Origin: an uncultured Bacilli bacterium
GTDB lineage: Bacteria > Bacillota_I > Bacilli_A > RF39 > UBA660
DNA: 7,947 bases
Direction: 5' to 3'
NCBI GenBank assembly: GCA_947629425.1
Contig: CANRDR010000072.1
Coordinates: 1 to 7,947 of the forward strand
Of the stretch, positions 1 to 4,547 are shown one piece after another. The notes under the pieces were generated by a model. The model was given only the letters and a program-made list of their open reading frames with translations. It ran no database searches and was not told where the DNA came from. The stretch's first letter is position 1, and the number at the start of each line of letters is the position of its first letter. Made by a program: the position numbers and the translations under genes.

Positions 1-115
1 ATATAATTCAATTCTTCGTATATAATTTTTAATTTTTCTTATTGAGTACTTTCTTACTCTACTTAAATATTACTACAAATATTTATTATTTTCAAGCATA
101 AATAAGAATATATTT

Positions 116-631
116 TTAATATAAATCTATTTTAGCACTTATAGTTTTACCATTATCTATTATTTGATTTTCTTCACTTTCATTATATTTTATAATTAAT
201 GTATAATATTTAGTTTCATTTTCTAAAACAGTTTCATTTTCTATTAAAATAGTATCATTAGATGGAAATATTCCACTACTAATTATGTTATTATTTAATT
301 TTAATTCATAAGTTATATCGTTTTTTCTATCAAAAGTATTAATTACATCTTTTAAACTAATACTATATTTAGCTTCTTTATTTCCAGTATTTTTTATTAT
401 AAAATTTTTAGTTAGCATACTTCCAGGATTAAATAATCCTGTACTTGTTGTTAATTCATTAGTTCCATCACTATATTCAATAGATATTCTTTTATTTTTA
501 AATATAGTATTACTTACTTTATCATTACCTACAGCAGTTGTTTCTTCAAAAGCAAAAGATACTACTAAAGCTAAACTAACAAGGATTAAGACTATAATAA
601 TGCCAATAATAATATTTCTATTTTTAAACAT
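116..631 (-). CDS. Membrane-anchored or secreted beta-sandwich protein, TasA/camelysin-like, function unknown
   Basis: This 171-residue protein begins with a short basic stretch and one hydrophobic segment (about residues 7-28), which is either a signal peptide or a membrane anchor. The remainder would be outside the cell. From about residue 45 it alternates short beta-strand-like stretches and includes PGS and IKNTG (about 69-83). This is the layout of TasA/camelysin-type extracellular beta-sandwich domains, which usually carry a 'PGD ... f.IkNtG' signature followed by a Y-rich strand and a late Q...G strand. The resemblance is a remembered pattern, not an alignment. The start is supported by a GGAGGG Shine-Dalgarno just upstream. 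The gene begins only 8 bases after the stop of the preceding membrane protein, so the two are probably one operon. No SipW-type signal peptidase is in the window. It could also be an unrelated lineage-specific surface protein. Confidence 0.8.
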   Translation of the reverse strand: MFKNRNIIIGIIIVLILVSLALVVSFAFEETTAVGNDKVSNTIFKNKRISIEYSDGTNELTTSTGLFNPGSMLTKNFIIKNTGNKEAKYSISLKDVINTFDRKNDITYELKLNNNIISSGIFPSNDTILIENETVLENETKYYTLIIKYNESEENQIIDNGKTISAKIDLY

Positions 632-639
632 AATCCCTC

Positions 640-1128
640 CTAATTAGATAAATTTTGTTGCAACTGTTTTAATGCTTTTAAAAATGCCTCTTCTTTTTCA
701 TAACTCATTAATTTAACAGATAAATTATTAGGTTCATCATCTTTTATTCCAGTATTATCTAAATTTATTTTTTTAACTATTACCTCTTCATTTTCATTAG
801 AATAATTTTCATCATATGATACTTGATAATTATCTTTATTTTTAATCAATTCATCATAACTGATAATTGCATTTCTTTCTTGTTCTTCTTCATAATCTGT
901 TAATTTTATTTCAGGTTGTTTATATTCCTTTTCTATAGTTTCTTTAATACTTTCTAAATAATCGACTTCTTCATTTTTATAATATGTTTCCATAGAATCA
1001 TCTCTCTTTATTAAATAAATAATATATATAAAACATAATATTAATATAAACGTACCAAAAAAGAATATATAGTCTCCCATACTTAATGTATATAAAAAAC
1101 CAAATAAGTTTTCTATAATATCCTTCAT
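640..1128 (-). CDS. Single-pass membrane protein with acidic cytoplasmic tail, function unknown
   Basis: I do not recognise this 162-residue protein. It has one hydrophobic segment at about residues 18-41, followed by KRDD, so by the positive-inside rule the long tail is likely cytoplasmic. The tail is strongly acidic and low in complexity, with a possible amphipathic helix near residues 88-97 (ISYDELIKNK). A second helical stretch lies at the C-terminus, where SYEKEEAFLKALKQLQQNL looks like a coiled-coil or partner-binding helix. An AGGAAG Shine-Dalgarno lies 7-8 bases before the ATG. A promoter with an extended -10 sits upstream (1152-1181). The next gene starts 8 bases after its stop, so the two products may work together at the membrane. 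No enzymatic motif is visible. Confidence 0.8.
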   Translation of the reverse strand: MKDIIENLFGFLYTLSMGDYIFFFGTFILILCFIYIIYLIKRDDSMETYYKNEEVDYLESIKETIEKEYKQPEIKLTDYEEEQERNAIISYDELIKNKDNYQVSYDENYSNENEEVIVKKINLDNTGIKDDEPNNLSVKLMSYEKEEAFLKALKQLQQNLSN

Positions 1129-1151
1129 GATTACACTTCCTTGATAAAGCT

Positions 1152-1181
1152 ATTATATCATGTGTGTTAATATTATGTACA
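1152..1181 (-). promoter_or_regulatory. Promoter for the two small membrane-protein genes
   Basis: On the minus strand, TGTACA (1176-1181) is separated by 18 bases from TATAAT (1152-1157), which is preceded by the extended -10 dinucleotide TG (TGATATAAT). The expected start point is near 1145, leaving a short leader that carries the AGGAAG ribosome-binding site of the gene starting at 1128. It lies in the 87-base gap after rmuC. Confidence 0.6.
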
Positions 1182-1195
1182 CTTATTTGTTAATC

Positions 1196-1215
1196 TTTAC
1201 ATATATTTATGTAAA
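1196..1215 (-). terminator. Hairpin directly after rmuC, weak terminator candidate
   Basis: TTTACAT (1196-1202) and ATGTAAA (1209-1215) form a perfect 7-bp stem with a 6-base loop immediately after the rmuC stop codon. There is no U-tract downstream on the minus strand, so it may only stabilise the 3' end or pause polymerase. A promoter for the next gene follows, which fits a transcription-unit boundary here. Confidence 0.3.
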
Positions 1216-2277
1216 TTATTTTTCACTATTTTCTAATTCTATCATATTTACACTATTAATAGCGTCAAATCTTTTAGTAATTTTTTCTGTTGTAGTATGT
1301 ATTTCTTTTACATCTTTACTTACACTATCAATATTTTTAGATAATTTATCCCATCTATCTTTATATCTGTCAAACTCAATACCTAATTTATTTAATTCAT
1401 TGTGTATTACTTTAGCATATTTATCTCTTTCCATATTTTTTAGAATCATACTAATTATAGTTAATGTACTCATTAAGGTTGTAGGAGACGTAATCCACAC
1501 TTTCTTTGAATAGCTGTAATCTATTAAATCTGTATGATATGCATTTATTTCAGCAAATATAGCTTCAGCAGGTAAAAACATAATAGCTTCATCACTAGTA
1601 ACACCTTCTACTATATATTTATTTTTTATTGCATCTATATGTTTTTTGACATCTATTTTAAATAGTTTAGATGCAGTATTTCTTTCTTCAGTACTTAAAT
1701 TTTTATCTATCATACGTCTATAATTTTCTAAAGGAAATTTTGAATCAATACAAATAGTCCCTAATGGAGAGGGTGCAAATAATACACAATCTGCAATATA
1801 TCCGTTACCTAATCCTACTTGAGTTTTATATATTTTATCATTTTTTCCAAAAACACTTTCTAATATATAATTTAAATTAGTTTCTCCAAATATACCTCTT
1901 GTTTTCTTATCTGTAAGTACTGATTGTAAACTAACTATTTCAGTACTTAAACTATCTATTTTCTTTTGTGCTTCATCTATTTTAGATAATCTTTCTAATA
2001 TATTATTAAACGTTTTATTTGTTTTTTCAAAATTAACATCTAATCTTTCATTTACTTTATCATTAATTATATTTAATCTATTTATTATAGTTTCATTTAA
2101 TTTATTAAAATCTTCATTAATAGTTCTACTAAAATTAAATTTAAATTCACCTAATTCTTTTGTTAAATCAGTTTCTACTTTTCCTAATCTTTCTACAGTA
2201 TCACTATTTTTTCTAAATATTATAATTATTTCTAATATAATACTAATACTTAATAATACAATTACTACATATAACAC
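1216..2277 (-). CDS. rmuC: RmuC family DNA recombination protein
   Basis: This 353-residue protein has the RmuC layout: an N-terminal membrane anchor (about residues 2-21), a long helical coiled-coil region (about 25-120), then the RmuC nuclease-like domain. Recognisable family segments are GIFGETNLNYILE (128-140), IDSKFPLENY (177-186), the MFLPAEA block (233-239) and SPTTLMSTL (264-272). RmuC is linked to limiting DNA inversions and rearrangements at repeats; the biochemical role is less settled, and a nuclease role is inferred from fold similarity. The start codon is GTG and overlaps the preceding gene's TAG by one base (TAGTG). An AGAAGGG ribosome-binding site lies about 6 bases upstream, so translation is coupled to the DedA-like gene. 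An open frame on the opposite strand at 1160-1513 is a shadow of this gene. Confidence 0.92.
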   Translation of the reverse strand: MLYVVIVLLSISIILEIIIIFRKNSDTVERLGKVETDLTKELGEFKFNFSRTINEDFNKLNETIINRLNIINDKVNERLDVNFEKTNKTFNNILERLSKIDEAQKKIDSLSTEIVSLQSVLTDKKTRGIFGETNLNYILESVFGKNDKIYKTQVGLGNGYIADCVLFAPSPLGTICIDSKFPLENYRRMIDKNLSTEERNTASKLFKIDVKKHIDAIKNKYIVEGVTSDEAIMFLPAEAIFAEINAYHTDLIDYSYSKKVWITSPTTLMSTLTIISMILKNMERDKYAKVIHNELNKLGIEFDRYKDRWDKLSKNIDSVSKDVKEIHTTTEKITKRFDAINSVNMIELENSEK

Positions 2278-2855
2278 TATAACCCTTCTTTCTTATTAAC
2301 TATTTTACTTACTATAAAACACAATAATAATAACAATAAAATTATTATTAAATTGCTAGGATTTTTAAAACTATTAATTAAACTAGTTCCAACAAATCCC
2401 CAAAATATAACTAAGAATATTTTACCTATTAATATTGCAAATATATATTTTTTCTTACTTATATCAGATAATCCAGCCGCTATATTAACTAAATAAGCAG
2501 GTGTAAATGGTATTGCAATAATTAAACATAAATTTTCAAACTTTATTTTATTTAATCTTTTCATTATCTTTTTTATTTGTTTTTTATCTTTTTTATCTAT
2601 AAATATATCAAATTTCTTTTTAAATTTACTTTTAAATATATTATATGATAAAAAACAACCTAATACTGTAAATATATAACTTATAACAAAACCAATAACT
2701 GATCCAAATTTATAAAATAATAATGTAATAAATACACTTAAAGGTAGTATTGGTACAATAGATTCAATAAGTATTAAAAAACAAGATAATATATATCCCC
2801 AAAATCCTATACTTAATAAAAAATTAGTTAACCATATATCAAAATTATGCATCAT
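2277..2855 (-). CDS. DedA/VTT-domain (TVP38/TMEM64-like) integral membrane protein
   Basis: A protein of about 192 residues made mostly of hydrophobic segments. It carries the VTT/DedA hallmarks: an acidic residue followed by a proline turn in the first half (ESIVPILPLS), a basic cytoplasmic loop (KSKFKKKFDIFIDKKDKKQ), and later PFTPAYLVNIAAGLS, which corresponds to the family's P-x-P ... N-x-x-A-G-L re-entrant region. The family includes lipid scramblases and polyprenyl-phosphate or phospholipid flippases; the specific substrate cannot be read here. I chose ATG at 2855; an in-frame GTG at 2864 would add three residues but has no ribosome-binding site. For the ATG the best match is GTGAT a few bases upstream, which is weak. 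The gene is coupled to rmuC by a one-base stop/start overlap. Confidence 0.88.
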   Translation of the reverse strand: MMHNFDIWLTNFLLSIGFWGYILSCFLILIESIVPILPLSVFITLLFYKFGSVIGFVISYIFTVLGCFLSYNIFKSKFKKKFDIFIDKKDKKQIKKIMKRLNKIKFENLCLIIAIPFTPAYLVNIAAGLSDISKKKYIFAILIGKIFLVIFWGFVGTSLINSFKNPSNLIIILLLLLLCFIVSKIVNKKEGL

Positions 2856-2871
2856 TTTTATCACTAAAATA

Positions 2872-2906
2872 ATTATATTATAAATTATAGTAAAAAAAAA
2901 GAGTAA
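2872..2906 (-). promoter_or_regulatory. Candidate promoter for the DedA-rmuC unit
   Basis: The minus strand has three closely spaced TATAAT matches (2872-2877, 2877-2882, 2884-2889). The middle one lies 18 bases from TTACTC (2901-2906), a partial -35 match. In a region this AT-rich, TATAAT alone is weak evidence; position just upstream of the operon supports it. Confidence 0.4.
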
Positions 2907-2916
2907 CTATTAGTCT
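2892..2916 (-). terminator. Weak hairpin with a nine-U tract after the radical SAM remnant
   Basis: AGACTAATAGTTACTCT on the minus strand can form AGA/TCT and TAA/TTA pairs around a C-C mismatch with a 3-base loop. It is followed by a run of nine T (2892-2900). The stem is poor but the U-tract is long and it lies directly after the remnant's stop codon, suggesting the leftover 3' end of a former transcription unit. Confidence 0.35.
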
Positions 2917-2966
2917 AAAAAATTACATTTTTTGCATAATAATTTAATATTTCTATATTATTTAAA
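2910..2966 (-). pseudogene. Decayed 3' remnant of a second radical SAM/SPASM gene
   Basis: Read on the minus strand and ending at a TAA (2910-2912), this stretch encodes NIKLLCKKCNFLD. This closely matches the last residues of the intact radical SAM protein at 3706-4497 (KTELLCRKCNFLD), including both cysteines of its C-terminal CxxC. Nucleotide similarity continues a little further upstream, but an in-frame stop (2958-2960) and indels break the frame, and beyond about 2966 it is replaced by repeat copy A. A second copy of the gene therefore once stood here and only about 20 codons survive. Its sequence has diverged from the intact copy (Lys for Arg, synonymous changes), so the duplication is not recent. 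Confidence 0.7.
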
Positions 2967-2978
2967 ATATAAATATAT

Positions 2979-3009
2979 AAAAATTAAAAGTAATACTTGG
3001 ATTACTTTT
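2979..3009 (-). terminator. Intrinsic terminator of the copy A minus-strand RNA
   Basis: AAAAGTAAT (3009-3001 on the minus strand) and ATTACTTTT (2994-2986) form a perfect 9-bp stem with loop CCAAGT, followed by AATTTTT. In copy B the equivalent hairpin (3417-3434) has no U-tract, so this terminator is specific to copy A. Confidence 0.6.
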
Positions 3010-3088
3010 AAAATTCTTAAAGGACTAAAAAACAAAATAAGAGCACCTATTCTACTATTGAATGGCATTCTAACCAAAATTGGATTAA

Positions 3089-3130
3089 AGAGTACCTAAC
3101 ATAGCTAAAATTAAGTATCTCTTTTTCTTT
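3089..3130 (+). terminator. Plus-strand terminator hairpin retained in copy A
   Basis: AGAGTACCTAA (3089-3099) pairs with TTAAGTATCTCT (3111-3122) with one bulge and one mismatch, followed by TTTTTCTTT. It corresponds to the terminator of copy B at 3524-3563. The paired strands differ from copy B but most pairs are kept, which hints at past selection on the hairpin. Confidence 0.5.
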
Positions 3131-3140
3131 CCATACATAA

Positions 3141-3169
3141 ATTATATCACAACCTATTTGCTTTTTCAA
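3141..3169 (-). promoter_or_regulatory. Promoter of the copy A minus-strand RNA
   Basis: TTGAAA (3164-3169) and TATAAT (3141-3146) are separated by exactly 17 bases on the minus strand. Both boxes and the spacing are identical to copy B (3574-3602) although the spacer differs at several positions. Retention of the boxes in a copy that has lost its plus-strand gene start suggests the antisense transcript is what has been kept. Confidence 0.75.
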
Positions 3170-3266
3170 CTAGTTTTGAAATATAACTTATACACTATAT
3201 ATTATTCCAAAAATTATAATTTATTATACTTTGTTCAAAAAATCAAACAAATGTATAATTTATATC

Positions 3267-3295
3267 TTTATTTTTTTACATATATATTTTATAAT
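3267..3295 (+). promoter_or_regulatory. Candidate plus-strand promoter of the small ORF in copy B
   Basis: A perfect TATAAT (3290-3295) lies so that transcription would start at about 3302, exactly the first base of the inverted repeat AGAGATACTTAATT. The -35 at 17-base spacing is weak (TTTATT, 3267-3272). A second candidate just upstream, TTGTTC (3231-3236) and TATAAT (3254-3259) with 17-base spacing, would start near 3266. The region is extremely AT-rich, so chance matches are likely; the position relative to the inverted repeat is the main support. Confidence 0.45.
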
Positions 3296-3377
3296 GTTTT
3301 TAGAGATACTTAATTGTTAGGTGCTTTTTCCTCAGTCCAAATTTATATTTTTAAATTATTTGGGAGAAGGTGGTCCT

Positions 3378-3524
3378 ATGAGAGGATTTATTTATGGATT
3401 ATTTAGTAATCTATGCAGTAATACTTGTATTACTTATAAAATTCTTGAAAAAGGATTAGTAAAAAAAATTAGAGCACCTATTCTACTATTGAATGGTGCT
3501 CATAGCTACATTAAATTGGACTAA
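3378..3524 (+). CDS. Small 48-residue ORF with a strong Shine-Dalgarno, possible type I toxin or peptide precursor
   Basis: This is the only plausible plus-strand gene in the window. The peptide (48 residues) starts MRGFIYGLFSNLCSNTC and ends NGAHSYIKLD. It has two cysteines four residues apart, a basic middle (about residues 21-32) and a short hydrophobic patch (IRAPILLL). It lacks a clear membrane helix, and I recognise no family. The ATG at 3378 is chosen over an upstream in-frame GTG (3321) because AGAAGGTGGT (3365-3374) matches the extended Shine-Dalgarno AGGAGGTGAT at 8 of 10 positions with ideal spacing. The start codon lies in the loop of a small hairpin (TCCT-ATGAG-AGGA, 3374-3386). 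A terminator overlaps the stop and an antisense RNA covers the 3' part. Copy A keeps the C-terminal frame for about 25 codons with one in-frame 3-base deletion, then diverges. Confidence 0.45.
   Translation: MRGFIYGLFSNLCSNTCITYKILEKGLVKKIRAPILLLNGAHSYIKLD
3461..3501 (-). terminator. Intrinsic terminator of the copy B antisense RNA
   Basis: On the minus strand GAGCACCATTC pairs with GAATAGGTGCTC: 7 bp, a single bulged A, then 4 bp, with a 7-base loop. A tail of TAA and then T continues as an uninterrupted run of eight T ending at 3461. It is the best-formed terminator in the window. The same hairpin exists in the plus-strand mRNA inside the small ORF, but there it has no U-tract. Confidence 0.75.
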
Positions 3525-3563
3525 GAGCACTTAACACAATAAATTAAGTATCTCTTTTTCTTT
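3524..3563 (+). terminator. Plus-strand terminator of the small ORF
   Basis: AGAGCACTTAA (3524-3534) pairs with TTAAGTATCTCT (3544-3555), with one internal irregularity and a 9-base loop, followed by TTTTTCTTT. It begins at the last base of the ORF's stop codon. Its right arm is also the right arm of the long inverted repeat, so it could pair either locally or with the mRNA 5' end. Confidence 0.6.
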
Positions 3564-3573
3564 CCATGCATAA

Positions 3574-3602
3574 ATTATATCACAACTTATTCGTTTTTTC
3601 AA
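3574..3602 (-). promoter_or_regulatory. Strong promoter of the copy B antisense RNA
   Basis: TTGAAA (3597-3602) and TATAAT (3574-3579) are separated by exactly 17 bases on the minus strand. One mismatch to the sigma-A -35 consensus and a perfect -10 make this one of the strongest promoters in the window. Both boxes are preserved in copy A. The start point near 3567 is an A just outside the inverted repeat. No minus-strand protein gene follows within several hundred bases, which argues for an RNA product. Confidence 0.75.
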
Positions 3603-3705
3603 CTAGTTTTAAAATATAACTTATACACTATATATTATTCCAAAAAATATTATTTATATTAATTTAAATTATAATTAACACAATTTTTATTAAATAATAA
3701 TTCTA

Positions 3706-4497
3706 TTAATCTAAAAAATTACATTTTCTACATAATAATTCTGTCTTTTTATTATTTTTAAAACCATTTAACATATTTTGATATCTATTACTTTTTATAA
3801 TACTATCTAAACTAGTTTCAAATATATTACCTAAATTAATTATTCCATTGCTATCTAAACAACAAGGAACTACTACTCCATTAGAAAGTATTCCTATATG
3901 ATCTTTTAATGCATAACATTTTCCATATTCATTATAAACATTATTATTTAAATCAGGCCATATAAATTCTTTATTTATACTTAAAAATATATTATCTATT
4001 AATTTAATATTATTTTTTAACTCAAAATCAATATTATATCTTTTTTTAATATAATTTATAACTTCATTATATTCTTTAAATTTAGTCCATAATCTTAAAG
4101 ATATATAAGTATATTTTTTTAAAATATCTATAGTATCAAATATATTATTTAAATAATCTTCTAAACTAATATTATATTTTTTATTATAACTATGTAATGA
4201 TATATTAAGTTGTCTTATAGATTTATTATTTTTTATATTTTTTATTAAATAACCATTAGTAGTAATATTAACATAGTAATTTTTACTTGCTAAATTAATA
4301 AATTCATTTATATTAGGATGCATTAATGGTTCTCCTAATATATGAAAATATAAATATTTAGTATATCCATTTAATTTATTTAATATAATTTTAAACTCAT
4401 CTAAACTCATATACTTTTTATCTCTTTTAGTATTATTACAAAAATTGCAACTTAAATTACATATATTAGTTATTTCTACATAAACTTTTTTATACAT
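3706..4497 (-). CDS. Radical SAM protein with SPASM-like C-terminus
   Basis: A 263-residue protein with the radical SAM cluster motif CxxxCxxC at C13, C17 and C20 directly after the first strand (VYVEITNICNLSC), followed by the GEPLMHP motif (55-61) typical of the SAM-binding core. The C-terminal part has C194, then GVVVPCCLDSNG with C212/C213, NLGNIFE, and a terminal CRKC (C256, C259). This resembles an abbreviated SPASM/Twitch auxiliary iron-sulfur site. The enzyme should cleave S-adenosylmethionine to a 5'-deoxyadenosyl radical; the substrate is unknown. SPASM proteins often modify peptides or sugars. The N-terminus cannot move much, since the cluster motif starts at residue 13, yet no Shine-Dalgarno is visible, only a U/A-rich stretch. 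It follows khpA after 17 bases across a possible terminator. A decayed remnant of a paralogue lies at 2910-2966. Confidence 0.88.
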   Translation of the reverse strand: MYKKVYVEITNICNLSCNFCNNTKRDKKYMSLDEFKIILNKLNGYTKYLYFHILGEPLMHPNINEFINLASKNYYVNITTNGYLIKNIKNNKSIRQLNISLHSYNKKYNISLEDYLNNIFDTIDILKKYTYISLRLWTKFKEYNEVINYIKKRYNIDFELKNNIKLIDNIFLSINKEFIWPDLNNNVYNEYGKCYALKDHIGILSNGVVVPCCLDSNGIINLGNIFETSLDSIIKSNRYQNMLNGFKNNKKTELLCRKCNFLD

Positions 4498-4506
4498 AAA
4501 TATTTT

Positions 4507-4547
4507 AAAAAGAGTTAAAATGAATCTACATTTATCTTAACTCTTTT
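4507..4547 (-). terminator. Terminator-like hairpin overlapping the end of khpA
   Basis: AAAAGAGTTAA and TTAACTCTTTT (4537-4547 and 4508-4518) form an 11-bp perfect stem with an 18-base loop on the minus strand. The stem includes the last khpA codons and its stop. The U-tract is part of the 3' arm and only five U long, followed by A-rich sequence. It may attenuate rather than stop transcription into the radical SAM gene, which has no clear promoter of its own. Confidence 0.45.

Larger units (their letters stand above)
2979..3134 (-). ncRNA. Predicted small RNA from repeat copy A (orphan antisense-like copy)
   Basis: A strong minus-strand promoter (3141-3169) predicts a start near 3134, and a 9-bp hairpin with a U-tract ends transcription near 2979, giving about 156 nt. 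An earlier, weakened version of copy B's antisense terminator lies at about 3041-3070, so a shorter product is possible. The RNA is largely complementary to the 3' half of the predicted small mRNA of copy B, with two exact shared blocks of 26-27 bases (3040-3065 and 3108-3134). It contains no convincing ORF on its own strand. On the plus strand, copy A has lost the promoter, Shine-Dalgarno and start codon of the small ORF. It may be an antitoxin-like RNA left after loss of its partner; expression is inferred from signals only. Confidence 0.5.
2989..3215. repeat. Direct repeat copy A (truncated)
   Basis: This segment matches 3417-3645 in the same orientation with substitutions and small indels, including two exact blocks of 26-27 bases. 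Similarity covers the 3' part of the small ORF, the plus-strand terminator hairpin, the minus-strand promoter and about 50 bases beyond its -35. It stops abruptly on the left at about 2989, where it adjoins the radical SAM remnant. Because shared sequence extends past the inverted-repeat end on the right, a segmental duplication explains the pair better than two separate insertions of a short element. Confidence 0.85.
3302..3555. repeat. Inverted repeat enclosing the small ORF (5'/3' closing helix)
   Basis: AGAGATACTTAATT (3302-3315) is perfectly complementary to AATTAAGTATCTCT (3542-3555). Pairing continues imperfectly inward: GTTAGGTGCT (3316-3325) against AGCACTTAAC, and AGTCCAA (3334-3340) against TTGGACT (3516-3522). 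The outer repeat coincides with the predicted start point and with the terminator stem of the plus-strand transcript, so the mRNA ends could pair with each other. Seen only as DNA, terminal inverted repeats of about 40 bases around a 254-base unit would also suit a MITE. No target-site duplication is obvious and no transposase is nearby. Confidence 0.75.
3461..3567 (-). ncRNA. Predicted antisense small RNA opposite the small ORF (type I antitoxin-like)
   Basis: A strong minus-strand promoter (3574-3602) predicts a start near 3567, and the 11-bp hairpin with eight U ends transcription near 3461, giving about 107 nt. The RNA is fully complementary to the 3' end of the plus-strand transcript, from the middle of the 48-codon ORF through its terminator. 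Its 5' end could fold as the hairpin AGAGATACTTAA ... TTAAGTGCTCT. Size, convergent orientation and full overlap are those of counter-transcribed antitoxin RNAs such as the txpA/RatA and bsrG/SR4 pairs of Bacillus; no sequence similarity to them is claimed. A copy-control-type RNA or a structured RNA of another kind is possible. Confidence 0.6.
3417..3645. repeat. Direct repeat copy B (full-length locus)
   Basis: This is the partner of copy A (2989-3215). It includes the second half of the small ORF, both convergent terminators and the minus-strand promoter with its upstream flank. Copy B additionally has the left part (3302-3416) with the Shine-Dalgarno, start codon and left inverted repeat, which copy A lacks. 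It lies just beyond the 3' end of the intact radical SAM gene. A radical SAM remnant also adjoins copy A, so the original duplicated unit probably included both elements. Inside are several hairpins, such as AGTAATAC/GTATTACT (3417-3434) and GAGCACC/GGTGCTC (3472-3501). Confidence 0.85.

Noticed and set aside
15..115. Terminator after the last gene (GAGTA-AGAAAG-TACTC and AAATATT-TGTAGT-AATATTT hairpins)
   Set aside because: Stems are only 5-7 bp, mostly A/U, and neither is followed by a U-tract on the minus strand, so they are indistinguishable from chance in this composition.
1160..1513. Plus-strand open frame of 117 codons
   Set aside because: It lies largely opposite rmuC, has no ribosome-binding site, and is a hydrophobic low-complexity shadow of the rmuC coding strand.
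3321..3377. Upstream GTG extension of the small plus-strand ORF (67 residues)
   Set aside because: The GTG has no Shine-Dalgarno, whereas the internal ATG at 3378 has an 8-of-10 match at ideal distance.
3360..3412. T-box riboswitch (AAGGTGGTCC resembles the T-box core)
   Set aside because: The GGGUGGUACCGCG core is not matched, there is no stem I or antiterminator arrangement, and no aminoacyl-tRNA synthetase or amino acid gene follows.
3302..3555. MITE or insertion-sequence remnant
   Set aside because: Terminal inverted repeats would fit, but copies A and B share sequence well beyond the repeat end, no transposase or target duplication is visible, and the promoters, Shine-Dalgarno and terminators are too well placed. 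Kept only as an alternative.
2989..3645. CRISPR array
   Set aside because: There are only two long, diverged copies of more than 200 bases, with no short regularly spaced repeats and no cas genes.
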